In this document: positions 36,641 to 45,761 of the stretch, piece after piece | How positions within the stretch are numbered: the first letter of the stretch is position 1 | Layout of the letters: the number at the start of each line of letters is the position of its first letter | Origin: Aliikangiella sp965214955 | GTDB taxonomy: Bacteria; Pseudomonadota; Gammaproteobacteria; Enterobacterales; Kangiellaceae | Length of the DNA: 64,000 bases | NCBI GenBank assembly: GCA_965214955.1 | Contig: CBDCCU010000010.1 | Location: 310,001-374,000 of the forward strand | Direction of reading: 5' to 3' | Made by a program: the position numbers and the translations under genes | Notes under the pieces: model-generated | What the model was told of the DNA's origin: nothing | Database searches by the model: none | The model's input: only the letters and a program-made list of their open reading frames with translations

Positions 36641-36650
36641 ATAACTGATC
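36635..36650. repeat. Palindrome overlapping the FNR-like site
   Basis: GATCAG (36635-36640) and CTGATC (36645-36650) are perfect inverted arms around ATAA. The left arm shares its last half-site with the FNR-like box, so a second dimeric regulator could compete there, or the two could be alternative half-site pairings. Confidence 0.4.
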
Positions 36651-36843
36651 GCTACAAATTAACCCTTAGCCCACACATTAAGAAATAATAATTTTAACGT
36701 AGTACAATTTTTATAAACCACCTCTTTTATTCTTAACTGTTATTATCAATAGACAATCTCTCACAAAACTTTCAGTTTTTACGCCTATTATCTCTAGTTT
36801 AGATGCACTAAACTTTTTAGCCTTACCAACAAGGAATAAAGTA

Positions 36844-37008
36844 ATGATTAGAAAAGTTAATGCATCACCATTCACCAAGCGCTTACATTACACGGTTGAA
36901 GAAATATCTATGGAAGAATTTCAAGCGGCATTGGCTACCCATAACCAAAAACAACTCGATAAAAAAACACCAAATACACAAGTAGGACGTGAAATTTTTG
37001 TTAAGTAG
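36844..37008 (+). CDS. Small hypothetical protein of 54 residues
   Basis: ATG at 36844 is preceded by AAGGA at good spacing, and the frame is open for 54 codons to TAG. The product is polar and basic (MIRKVNASPFTKRLHYTVEE at the start; ends VGREIFVK), with a predicted central helix. No membrane segment or signal. No family recognised. It lies between the heme d1 operon and egtB. The ribosome site and normal codon use argue for a real gene; length alone would not. Confidence 0.45.
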   Translation: MIRKVNASPFTKRLHYTVEEISMEEFQAALATHNQKQLDKKTPNTQVGREIFVK

Positions 37009-37215
37009 CTCAATTATCTATACCCGTAACATTTTAACACTGTCGCTCTTAGTCTATTAATACAAAACATATTTTCCTCACATTAGTTAGTACCGTTTGT
37101 TCTTAGGTGCATAATCACTTATAGTGTAAATATACCCGTTCTACTTCAAGATGCATGTTCACTTAAAAATCAGTAAGTTAGATAACATTATTATAAAATA
37201 GAGATTAATTGGTTA

Positions 37216-38478
37216 ATGACACAACATTGTCTAAAAAAAACCTCAAGCACAGCCGAGGTAGCATCAAACCCAACCTTAAGATTAAGCCAGCTTATCAAAC
37301 ATTTTGATACTACTCGCCAATATTCAACGGCTATTTGCGCACAGTTAACCAGTGAAGATTTACAAGCGCAATCAATGACCGATGCATCTCCTTTAAAATG
37401 GCATTTGGCTCATACAACATGGGCGTTTGAAACCTTTATTTGTAAACCCGCAATCAAAAACTATACTCAATTTAATTCAACATTCGAGTATTTGTTTAAC
37501 TCTTACTACAATGCTGTTGGCAAACAATATTCAAGAGCTCATCGTGGCTTGTTAACCCGACCAAGTTATCAAGAAGTATTGAATTATAGGGAACACGTTG
37601 ATCGTGCAATTCATCAGTTTTTTGAGCAGTTAGATACAGCCAATCATCACTTAATTGCTTTGTTTGAACTACTGATTAATCACGAACAACAACATCAAGA
37701 GCTGATGTTTACCGATCTAAAACATTTATTTTCATTTAATCCACTCTCTCCTCAATTACCCGTCTACGGAGAAAAAATTGAAAGCTCACTAACCCAGTGT
37801 CAATCAGAAAACTTAACCAGCATTAGTTTTAACGAAGATCTATACCCTATAGGGCATAATAACGAGCCATTTTATTTTGATAATGAAGGCCCTCAACACC
37901 GCGTATTTTTGCAAGCATTCTCAATTGATTCACAACTTGCAAGCAATGCTGATTACTTGGCTTTTATTGATGATGGCGGTTATCAAAAGGCTGAATACTG
38001 GTTATCTGAGGCTTGGTATCAAATTAAACAAAACAATACTAAACATCCTATCTACTGGCAAAACAACAATAACCAATGGTTTGAGCACACTTTAACGGGC
38101 AAACAGCCTATTAATATTAACGAGCCAGTAAAACACGTTAATTACTTTGAAGCCAATGCATTTGCTAATTGGAAAAATAAACGACTACCAACCGAACAAG
38201 AATGGGAAGTTGCAGCACGAAGTAATGCGCAAAATTTAACCCAAATGCTTAATCAGTTATGGCAATGGACCTCAAGCTCATACAATGCTTATCCTGGGTT
38301 TAAGCCTGTTGAAGGCGCAATAGGTGAATACAATGGTAAATTTATGGTCAATCAATACGTTTTAAGAGGTGGCTCAATTGCTACACCCGATAAACACATT
38401 AGACCTTCTTATAGAAACTTTTTTTATCCGAGCGCAAGCTGGCAGTTTTCTGGCATACGTTTAGCGGAGAGTATTTAA
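37216..38478 (+). CDS. egtB: Ergothioneine biosynthesis sulfoxide synthase EgtB
   Basis: EgtB is an iron enzyme that joins hercynine to a thiol (gamma-glutamylcysteine or cysteine) using O2. This 420-residue protein has the N-terminal DinB-like domain with iron-ligand histidines (WHLAHTTW, H63/H66; NHEQQHQE, His156, His160 in the HX3HXE motif) and a C-terminal FGE-sulfatase fold (YPIGH...FDNEGPQHRVFL; LPTEQEWEVAAR; VLRGGS). Genes for EgtC and EgtA are absent nearby, so the thiol donor is unknown. Its TAA overlaps the ATG of egtD. Confidence 0.9.
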   Translation: MTQHCLKKTSSTAEVASNPTLRLSQLIKHFDTTRQYSTAICAQLTSEDLQAQSMTDASPLKWHLAHTTWAFETFICKPAIKNYTQFNSTFEYLFNSYYNAVGKQYSRAHRGLLTRPSYQEVLNYREHVDRAIHQFFEQLDTANHHLIALFELLINHEQQHQELMFTDLKHLFSFNPLSPQLPVYGEKIESSLTQCQSENLTSISFNEDLYPIGHNNEPFYFDNEGPQHRVFLQAFSIDSQLASNADYLAFIDDGGYQKAEYWLSEAWYQIKQNNTKHPIYWQNNNNQWFEHTLTGKQPININEPVKHVNYFEANAFANWKNKRLPTEQEWEVAARSNAQNLTQMLNQLWQWTSSSYNAYPGFKPVEGAIGEYNGKFMVNQYVLRGGSIATPDKHIRPSYRNFFYPSASWQFSGIRLAESI

Positions 38479-39434
38479 TGGACGACTTAGTGAAACAGCC
38501 ACAGCAAAATCCCAACACTTTTTTTGAAGATGTTATTGAAGGTTTATCACAATCTCCAAAAACACTTCCTTGTAAATACTTTTATGATGCCAAAGGAAGT
38601 CAACTATTTGAGGCCATTTGTGAGCTAGAAGAATACTACATTACTCGCACCGAATTAGCGCTAATAGAATCAATAAAAGATGAGCTTTCTGAACGAATTG
38701 GCAAAAATGCTACCATTGTTGAACCTGGCGCTGGTGCTGGTGAAAAAATTCAAAAACTGCTTAGTGTTTTAGATGCCCCCAACGCGTACATTCCCATAGA
38801 TATTTCTGAAGATTTTTTAAAGTATTCAAAAGATAAAATTAATATTAATTTTCCAGCACTCGAAGTTCAACCTATTCAAGCTGACTTTACTCAAAATACC
38901 CATTGGCAAGATTCGGATACACATCACAATAAAATTGTATTTTTTCCAGGCTCTACTATTGGCAATTTTTCGCCAGAAGAAGCGTCTGAGCTTTTAGAAA
39001 ATTTTGCTGACATTATTGATTATAATGGTGCAATTATTGTTGGTTTTGACTTAAAAAAATCAGCAAATAAAATTAAAGCCGCTTATAACGATAAAAAAGG
39101 GGTTACCGCCGAATTTAATAAAAATATTTTAACTCGCATTAACCGTGAATTAAACGCAAAAATTGATCTTAACAGCTTTCAACATGAGGCCATTTTTAAC
39201 ACTGAGGAAAGCCGCATAGAAATGCATTTAAAAAGCACACGTGAACAAACAGTTAATATTAAATCACAAGCATTTAATTTTGCTAAAGATGAAACAATCC
39301 ACACCGAAAACTCATACAAATACTCTAATAAAGCATTTATCAACCTAGCTAAAAAAGCGGGTTTAAAAAGCGATGCCTTTTGGACAGACAACAATAATTT
39401 AATTAGTGTTCACTATTTAACCTTGGCAAATTAG
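38478..39434 (+). CDS. egtD: Histidine N-alpha-methyltransferase EgtD
   Basis: EgtD trimethylates histidine with SAM to make hercynine, the substrate of EgtB. The 318-residue protein shows the N-terminal PCKYFYDAKGSQLFEAICELEEYY segment and TRTE, the SAM-binding loop VEPGAGAGEKI near residue 80, YIPIDIS, and FFPGSTIGNF. The start codon shares its A with the egtB stop (TAATG), so the two are translationally coupled. Together they make the ergothioneine core from histidine. Confidence 0.93.
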   Translation: MDDLVKQPQQNPNTFFEDVIEGLSQSPKTLPCKYFYDAKGSQLFEAICELEEYYITRTELALIESIKDELSERIGKNATIVEPGAGAGEKIQKLLSVLDAPNAYIPIDISEDFLKYSKDKININFPALEVQPIQADFTQNTHWQDSDTHHNKIVFFPGSTIGNFSPEEASELLENFADIIDYNGAIIVGFDLKKSANKIKAAYNDKKGVTAEFNKNILTRINRELNAKIDLNSFQHEAIFNTEESRIEMHLKSTREQTVNIKSQAFNFAKDETIHTENSYKYSNKAFINLAKKAGLKSDAFWTDNNNLISVHYLTLAN

Positions 39435-39499
39435 CAAAATCACTTGTTCGTTGCTATGGTTAATAACATTAATCACTGCAAAATAGTGAAATTAACCTA

Positions 39500-40510
39500 A
39501 TGACCTGTTCCATAGTAATTTGTGACGATTCTCGAATGGCGCGCAATCAGCTTGCCAGATGCTTACCCAAGGATTGGGATATTGAGATTTTGTTTGCCGA
39601 AGATGGCAATCATTGTCTTGAATTACTTCAAGTTCACTCTCCCGTTCTTATCTTTTTAGATCTCAACATGCCTGTTATGGACGGCTACGAAACACTCGAA
39701 GAGCTTAATGCTCGCAATATAGACATTGATGTAATAGTTGTTTCTGGTGATATTCAGCCAGATGCTCACTCAAGAGTTATGGCACTTGGCGCAATTAATT
39801 TTGTAAGCAAACCCATTAGTGCAGAAAAAATGCTTGAAACTTTGCACTATCATAAAATATTAGGTTCAAAACAAGTTCAAGTAGCACCTCAGCAACACAA
39901 AGAACAATTAGAGTCGCTACAACAAAAAGATATTTTTATTGATGCTTGCCAAGAAGTGGCTAATGTTGCAATGGGTAAAGCGGGTGACTCTTTGGCACGC
40001 TTTTTAGATGTCTTTGTTAACTTGCCCGTTCCAAAAGTTAACCATATAGAAATTTCAGAGCTCACTATGGCACTAGAGTTTAGCCACAATAACGATACGG
40101 TATCTTCTGTATGCCAAGGTTTTAATGGACTAGGAATATCAGGTGAAGCATTGGTTTTGTTTAACGACTCATCAATAGAAAACATGGCAAAGCTAATGAA
40201 TAGCAGTTCAACCCTAGATGAACATATAGAGCTTGAACTTTTAATGGACGTTTCAAATATTATTGTTGGCACCTGTTTAAAAGGATTAAGTGAGCAGCTG
40301 GATATTAATTTAAGCCAAGGACACCCCGTTGTGCTAGGTCAACACATTAAAATTCCGCAACTCATCCAAAATAATCATCGCTGGAAAAAAACACTGAGTA
40401 TTGAAATAAATTACCAAATAGAAAACCGAGATATTGATTGTGATCTTTTATTGTTATTTACCGAAGACTGCCTAGAAACTTTAAAACAACGAATTAGCTA
40501 CATTATGTAG
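39500..40510 (+). CDS. Response regulator with CheC/CheX-like output domain
   Basis: The 336-residue protein begins with a receiver domain (CDDSRMAR with acidic pair Asp9-Asp10; phospho-acceptor Asp54 in FLDLNMPVMDG; Lys in FVSKPIS). The C-terminal half (about 145-330) resembles the CheC/CheX chemotaxis phosphatase family (VANVAMGKAGDSLARFL; LELLMDVSNIIVGTCLKGL). Proteins of this type probably dephosphorylate or sense partner regulators. A diguanylate cyclase-like gene follows 14 bp downstream, so the two likely act together. Confidence 0.82.
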   Translation: MTCSIVICDDSRMARNQLARCLPKDWDIEILFAEDGNHCLELLQVHSPVLIFLDLNMPVMDGYETLEELNARNIDIDVIVVSGDIQPDAHSRVMALGAINFVSKPISAEKMLETLHYHKILGSKQVQVAPQQHKEQLESLQQKDIFIDACQEVANVAMGKAGDSLARFLDVFVNLPVPKVNHIEISELTMALEFSHNNDTVSSVCQGFNGLGISGEALVLFNDSSIENMAKLMNSSSTLDEHIELELLMDVSNIIVGTCLKGLSEQLDINLSQGHPVVLGQHIKIPQLIQNNHRWKKTLSIEINYQIENRDIDCDLLLLFTEDCLETLKQRISYIM

Positions 40511-40524
40511 TTTTACAAAAGACA

Positions 40525-41493
40525 ATGCTTATGCCTCAAGATACTAATCAACTTAGAGAGTTTCACTGGATGATGGATATGCTACAAAGCATAGATGTTG
40601 GACTAGTTGTTTTAAACACTAATAACGAAGTTGAGGTTTGGAATTCGTTTATGGAAAATCACAGTGGAAAAATTGCCAGTAAGGCAAAAGGAAAAAATAT
40701 TTTTTCTCTATTTCCCGAAATTCAAGAAGACTGGTTTAAACAAAAAGTAAGGTCTGTTATAGAGTTAAAAACTCGTGCATTTAGCATTTGGGAGCAACGC
40801 CCTTACCTTTTTAAGTTTAAAAACTATCGTCCTATTACTGGAGTTGTTGAATACATGTACCAAAACATCTCCATTTTGCCAATTACATCTGCATCGGGAG
40901 AAGTGACTAATATTTGCATCATTGTTTATGATGTTACCGACATAGCCACTAGCCAAATTGCTTTAGGAAACTTAAATGCACAGCTCGAAAAAGTTAACCG
41001 AATTGATCAATTAACCCAATTATACAACCGCGCTTATTGGCAAGAAACACAAGCAAAAATGTTCTCACAATTTAAACGTAACCCATTACCCGTTTCGATG
41101 GTGATATTTGACATTGATCATTTTAAATTAGTAAATGATACCTATGGTCATCAATGCGGTGATGACGTTATTAAAGCTTGTGCAAACCAGTTAAAACTCA
41201 ACTCTAGAGAAGTGGATATTTGTGGAAGATACAGCAGTGAAGAATTTGTAGTGTTGCTCTATGATGCACAAGCTAAAGGTGGCTATGTATTTGCAGAAAG
41301 ACTTAGAAAAACGATTGAGCAACTAGAGGTAAAATCGGGTGAACATATTATTCGGTTTACAATTAGCTTAGGGGTTTGCGAGCTGACTCCAGCAATAAAA
41401 AACACTTCTCAGTGGTTAAGCTATGCCGACCAAGCACTGCATCATGCTAAGGAAATAGGACGTAACAAAACAAGTGTAGCACGCCCTGAGTAG
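40525..41493 (+). CDS. PAS-GGDEF protein with degenerate SSEEF active site
   Basis: The 322-residue protein has a PAS-like sensor (about 15-140) and a C-terminal GGDEF domain beginning LTQLYNRAYW. The signature motif reads CGRYSSEEF, so the usual GG(D/E)EF is SSEEF (237-241), both glycines replaced by serine. The metal-binding Asp in FDIDHFKLVND is present. Loss of the second Gly usually harms GTP binding, so it may be a weak cyclase or a c-di-GMP effector. Two in-frame starts (ATGCTTATG) are possible. Convergent with the HDOD gene, 6 bp away. Confidence 0.85.
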   Translation: MLMPQDTNQLREFHWMMDMLQSIDVGLVVLNTNNEVEVWNSFMENHSGKIASKAKGKNIFSLFPEIQEDWFKQKVRSVIELKTRAFSIWEQRPYLFKFKNYRPITGVVEYMYQNISILPITSASGEVTNICIIVYDVTDIATSQIALGNLNAQLEKVNRIDQLTQLYNRAYWQETQAKMFSQFKRNPLPVSMVIFDIDHFKLVNDTYGHQCGDDVIKACANQLKLNSREVDICGRYSSEEFVVLLYDAQAKGGYVFAERLRKTIEQLEVKSGEHIIRFTISLGVCELTPAIKNTSQWLSYADQALHHAKEIGRNKTSVARPE

Positions 41494-41499
41494 GTTAAA

Positions 41500-42369
41500 T
41501 TAAAAAACATCGCTAATGGTGTATTTTACTGCATCTTCTAAATCTTCATAGTCATACTCAGATAACCCTGAAAAATCGAGCACTTGTGCGCCAATTTTTT
41601 GCCATTCAAAATCAACGTCAGACTGAGCAAGTCGCTCGGGCAAATTAACCATGTGCTCTGCCATTTTTAAAACGCAAAGCAATGTTTTTAAGGTTGGATT
41701 TTCAATGGACTGATCATCAAGCACCCGATCAACTGAGTGATGATTTTTAACCGCAAGGCAAAGCACTTTAGGTAAATTCCAAACTCTGGAAATCCTATAC
41801 CCTGCGGCAGCATGATGAACACCAAAGTTAGAAAACTCTTCACTCGCTATTCGACCATCTTCGCGGCTATAAGAAAACTCCATAACCGACTGAAAATTAT
41901 CAAAACGGGCTGCCATAACGGGAATTCCACAGTTATGAAATAACCCTAATGTATAGGCTTCATCGGCCATAGACAGATTTAATTGTCGGCAAATAGTACA
42001 CGCAACTGAAGCAACCGCTACCGAGCTATGCCAAAAAAGATTCATATCAATTCGAGTTTTAATATGATCCATTGATTTGCGCAATAACAGGGTTTTTAAA
42101 ATACCAACAACTCGCTCAACTCCCAACATTACTACAGCTTGGTGGATTGAGCCGATTTTTTGTGATAAACCGAATAAAGGAGAGTTAACAATTTTAATAA
42201 CCTCGGCACTCACACCAGGATCTTGAGCAATCACTTCAGCAATTTGGTCAAGATCGGCGCCGCACTTTTCAACATCATAAATGATCCCAGGCTGAGGCGG
42301 AATATAAATTCCCCCAGAGACACACTGTATTTTTTTATCACTAGTTGGAGAGTTCAAAGCTTTGATCAC
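41500..42369 (-). CDS. HDOD-domain signalling protein
   Basis: This 289-residue protein is almost entirely one HDOD domain (residues 20-225: LDQIAEVIAQDPGVSAEVIKIVNSPLFGLSQKI; LGLFHNCGIPVM; AGYRISRVWNLP). HDOD proteins are HD-related but lack the catalytic metal site and act in signalling, often with c-di-GMP and receiver proteins. The start is GTG at 42369. It is convergent with the PAS-GGDEF gene and upstream of nothing else in its direction. Confidence 0.85.
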   Translation of the reverse strand: MIKALNSPTSDKKIQCVSGGIYIPPQPGIIYDVEKCGADLDQIAEVIAQDPGVSAEVIKIVNSPLFGLSQKIGSIHQAVVMLGVERVVGILKTLLLRKSMDHIKTRIDMNLFWHSSVAVASVACTICRQLNLSMADEAYTLGLFHNCGIPVMAARFDNFQSVMEFSYSREDGRIASEEFSNFGVHHAAAGYRISRVWNLPKVLCLAVKNHHSVDRVLDDQSIENPTLKTLLCVLKMAEHMVNLPERLAQSDVDFEWQKIGAQVLDFSGLSEYDYEDLEDAVKYTISDVF

Positions 42370-42442
42370 CTAATATAAAAGTATGTTAGAGTTAAGCTTT
42401 AATAAATATAGACCAAAGTTGACAGCTTAATCTATTTTAATT

Positions 42443-44686
42443 TCAATCTTCATCAACCACCAAGCTATCTACTTTTTGAAATCCTCTTGGCAGCTTATTT
42501 CCTCTACGCCCTCTTTCGCCGCGATAATGTTCTAAGTCACTTGGCTTTAAGCGTAAATAGCGTTTGCCAGAATAAACCAGTAGTGATTGCGCATTAGAGA
42601 CTACTGCCACCGACACAACAAACTCTTCTCTCAGTTGCAATTTAGCCGCAGGAATACCAATAATTTTATTGCCTTTACCTTTGGATAATTGCGGTAAATC
42701 TGACAAAGGAAACACCAGCATTCTGCCTTCATTTGAAACGGCTACGCACCATTGTTCTTGGTAGTTTTCAACCGCGCAAGGTGTTAAAACTTTAGCTCCC
42801 GATGGCAAACTTAACAAAGCTTTACCGTTTTTGGTGCGGGTAATGGTGTCAGAAAACTTAGCCACAAAACCGTAACCGGCATCACTAGCAAATAGATAAG
42901 CTTGCTCATCATTGCCCATTAATGTGGTCACAAAGGTTGATCCTGCAATGGGGTTTAACCTTCCTGTCAGCGGCTCTCCTTGTCCTCTTGCAGAAGGCAA
43001 GGTATGTGAGGCAACCGCATAACTGCGCCCAGTGGAGTCTAAAAACACCGCCATTTGATTGCTTTTGCCTTTCGCACTTGCTCGATATTTATCGCCAGAG
43101 CGATAGTTTAATCCTGAGGCATCAACATCATGCCCTTTAGCCGCTCTTACCCAGCCCATTTCAGAAAGTACAACAGTAATGGCTTCGCTTGGCATTAAGT
43201 CGGTTTCGCTCATGGCTTTGGCTTCTTCGCGCTCAACAATCGGTGAACAACGCTCGTCACCAAACTCTTCGGCCGCTTGTTTTATTTCGTTTTTCACTAA
43301 AGTTTTAAGGCGCGTTTTTGAACCTAAAATTTGCTCTAATTTGGCTTTTTCTTCGGCAAGCTTTTCTTGCTCACCTTTAATTTTCATTTCTTCTAAGCGA
43401 GCTAATTGGCGAAGTTTAGTGTCAAGAATATAATCCGCTTGCAATACCGACAGATCAAAACGCTCCATTAATACTTTTTTCGGCTCATCTTCGGTACGAA
43501 TAATATGAATCACTTCGTCGATATTTAAAAACGCAATTAATAAACCTTCGAGCAAGTGGAGTCTTTCGTTGACTTTATTTAATCGGTGCTCTAAACGGCG
43601 ACGAGTAGTATCGGTTCTAAAAACTAGCCATTCTTTAATAAACTCAACCAAGCCTTTAACCTGTGGTTTACCATCAATACCTATCACGTTCATATTGACC
43701 CGATAGTTTTTCTCTAAGTCGGTCGTGGCAAATAAATGTTTCATTAAGCCATCAATATCCACTCGATTAGAGCGCGGTACAATCACAAACCTTACTGGAT
43801 TTTCGTGATCCGATTCATCTCGTAAATCAGCCACCATAGGGAGTTTTTTCGCTTGCATTTGCGCGGCTATTTGCTCAAGTAATTTAGAACCCGACACTTG
43901 ATGCGGCAATGCATAAACCACTACTTCGCCATCTTCAACCGTGTAAGCCGCGCGCATTTTTATACTGCCGCGCCCTGTTTCATAAATTTTACGAATATCG
44001 CTTTTAGGAGTGATAATTTCGGCATTGGTTGGAAAGTCAGGTCCTGGAACAATGTCATGAACTTCATCAAGCCCTGCTTTTGGGTTATCGAGTAAATGAA
44101 TAGCCGCACTCGCAATTTCTTTAATATTGTGCGGCGGAATATCGGTTGCCATACCAACCGCAATGCCCGTTGTGCCGTTTAATAATAAATTCGGTAAACG
44201 CGCGGGCAAAACTTTAGGCTCTTTTAACGTGCCATCAAAATTAGGTGTCCAATCAACCGTACCTTGCCCTAACTCCGAAAGTAAAACCGAAGCATACTTT
44301 GACAACCGCGACTCGGTATAACGCATAGCCGCAAAAGATTTTGGATCATCAGGCGCGCCCCAGTTACCTTGACCATCAACCAAAGGATAACGATAAGAAA
44401 ATGGCTGCGCCATTAACACCATAGCTTCATAACAAGCACTATCACCATGAGGATGAAATTTACCTAGCACATCACCCACGGTTCTTGCAGACTTTTTGTA
44501 CTTAGCCGTCGATTTAAGCCCCAGCTCGCTCATGGCATAAACAATACGCCTTTGCACAGGCTTTAAACCATCACCAATATGCGGCAAGGCTCTATCCATA
44601 ATGACGTACATGGAATAATTTAAATAAGCTTTTTCGGTAAAATCAGCAAGCGTTTGTTGCTCTACACCGTCAAAATTTAATGTCAT
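42443..44686 (-). CDS. parC: DNA topoisomerase IV subunit A ParC
   Basis: ParC is the breakage-reunion subunit of topoisomerase IV, which decatenates chromosomes. The 747-residue protein has the catalytic Tyr123 (AAMRYTESRL), the GyrA/ParC winged helix (HPHGDSACYEAMV), a coiled-coil tower and a C-terminal beta-pinwheel. In the quinolone region, Ser83 and Glu87 correspond to E. coli ParC Ser80 and Glu84, so no typical resistance change is seen. parE lies about 5.5 kb downstream, separated by accessory genes. Confidence 0.96.
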   Translation of the reverse strand: MTLNFDGVEQQTLADFTEKAYLNYSMYVIMDRALPHIGDGLKPVQRRIVYAMSELGLKSTAKYKKSARTVGDVLGKFHPHGDSACYEAMVLMAQPFSYRYPLVDGQGNWGAPDDPKSFAAMRYTESRLSKYASVLLSELGQGTVDWTPNFDGTLKEPKVLPARLPNLLLNGTTGIAVGMATDIPPHNIKEIASAAIHLLDNPKAGLDEVHDIVPGPDFPTNAEIITPKSDIRKIYETGRGSIKMRAAYTVEDGEVVVYALPHQVSGSKLLEQIAAQMQAKKLPMVADLRDESDHENPVRFVIVPRSNRVDIDGLMKHLFATTDLEKNYRVNMNVIGIDGKPQVKGLVEFIKEWLVFRTDTTRRRLEHRLNKVNERLHLLEGLLIAFLNIDEVIHIIRTEDEPKKVLMERFDLSVLQADYILDTKLRQLARLEEMKIKGEQEKLAEEKAKLEQILGSKTRLKTLVKNEIKQAAEEFGDERCSPIVEREEAKAMSETDLMPSEAITVVLSEMGWVRAAKGHDVDASGLNYRSGDKYRASAKGKSNQMAVFLDSTGRSYAVASHTLPSARGQGEPLTGRLNPIAGSTFVTTLMGNDEQAYLFASDAGYGFVAKFSDTITRTKNGKALLSLPSGAKVLTPCAVENYQEQWCVAVSNEGRMLVFPLSDLPQLSKGKGNKIIGIPAAKLQLREEFVVSVAVVSNAQSLLVYSGKRYLRLKPSDLEHYRGERGRRGNKLPRGFQKVDSLVVDED

Positions 44687-44898
44687 AGTTTTTTATCTTT
44701 TATTAACTTTTGTTTAACCTTGGCGCATAAAAACACCATAATTTCTCATATTACGATGTCATTATTCTGTAGAGTTTAATTTATGTGGATAGTATGAAAA
44801 TATCAACAACTATTATCAAATGACTATTTTTTCCGTTTCAATGTCTCCAAAAAAACATCATAAAATGCCGAAGAAAACCAATTGGACACCATATTATG

Positions 44899-45747
44899 TC
44901 ATAAATTACATTTTTCTCTCGATTGATGTTCACTCACCCATTGAGCACGAAGCTCATTTCCAAACCTAATATTGTAATTAGTAAACCATTTATCGAAAAT
45001 ATCTTGGCTATCCCAGTCTAAGTCTCTATTTTCAACGTTTTGACAAAACTCACTAGATTCGAGCTTTTGCCATTGTGCCTCGTCTACTTCAATGATAGTG
45101 ACGTCAGAATCATATTTTCTGCATTTAATCATAGCGTGAATTAATTCCTCAATATTGTTTTTGCCACCATGACCTGACTTGAATCTTCCTTGTCGGTCGG
45201 AGCGAATTACCCTGTAAAATCCGTTTTCTTTTTTTGACAGCAATATGTAGCAATACAAATCTGTATCTCTATCCTTTGGGCTTGAAGCAATAACTGGTTT
45301 AAAGCCACTTCCAATGTATTTTTCAACTTCAGAGCTATGCAAGCTGAATGACTTAAATGGATACTTTACGTCAATCTCTAAATCAAACACCTCTTCTTTC
45401 ACAAAGAAAAATTCGCAGAGCCTTTTAAGCATACTCTTAGGGATCTCATTTACACCTGATTCAAGGTCGAGCAGCTCTGTTACTGTTTCAAAGCCGTAAA
45501 AGTCAGACATTTTTCGAGCTGAAAGCTCTAATAACATAGTTCTAATATATTTATGACGAGTACCAAGCCTAGCTTTATAATTTTCTTTAACTTCCTCACA
45601 CTCTGAAACATTTTCAATAGCTGAAGATTCTTCGACACCACTATTACTATCAGGTTTATTGTCTTTAAAGCATTTAAATAACAAAGTTGTTCCTAAGCCT
45701 GAAAATAAGGTCCCAATCAGCCACTTCAATAGATTATCATCGTCCAC
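44899..45747 (-). CDS. Membrane-anchored accessory protein of the RT-nitrilase locus
   Basis: A 282-residue protein with one N-terminal membrane helix (about 5-26), an acidic linker (about 35-55), and a segment (about 58-115) with the spacing of an XRE-type HTH: LGTRHKYIRT...LSARKMSDFYGF...LESGVNEIPKSMLKRLCEFFFV. The C-terminal half is mixed alpha/beta and unrecognised. GTG at 45747 is best placed after AAGGAG; the longer frame starts one SD too close. It begins 14 bp after the RT-nitrilase stop, so the two form an operon. It may be the small partner described for type 1 defence RTs (from memory). Confidence 0.7.
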   Translation of the reverse strand: MDDDNLLKWLIGTLFSGLGTTLLFKCFKDNKPDSNSGVEESSAIENVSECEEVKENYKARLGTRHKYIRTMLLELSARKMSDFYGFETVTELLDLESGVNEIPKSMLKRLCEFFFVKEEVFDLEIDVKYPFKSFSLHSSEVEKYIGSGFKPVIASSPKDRDTDLYCYILLSKKENGFYRVIRSDRQGRFKSGHGGKNNIEELIHAMIKCRKYDSDVTIIEVDEAQWQKLESSEFCQNVENRDLDWDSQDIFDKWFTNYNIRFGNELRAQWVSEHQSREKCNL

Positions 45748-45761
45748 ATTCACTCCTTTAT

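Larger units (their letters stand above)
36570..36843. other. Intergenic control region between nirC and the small plus-strand gene
   Basis: This 274-bp divergent region carries the FNR/DNR-like box and the palindrome recorded separately. The rest is AT-rich, with no ORF that has a convincing start. Promoters for nirC (minus) and the 54-codon gene (plus) must both lie here. Confidence 0.5.
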
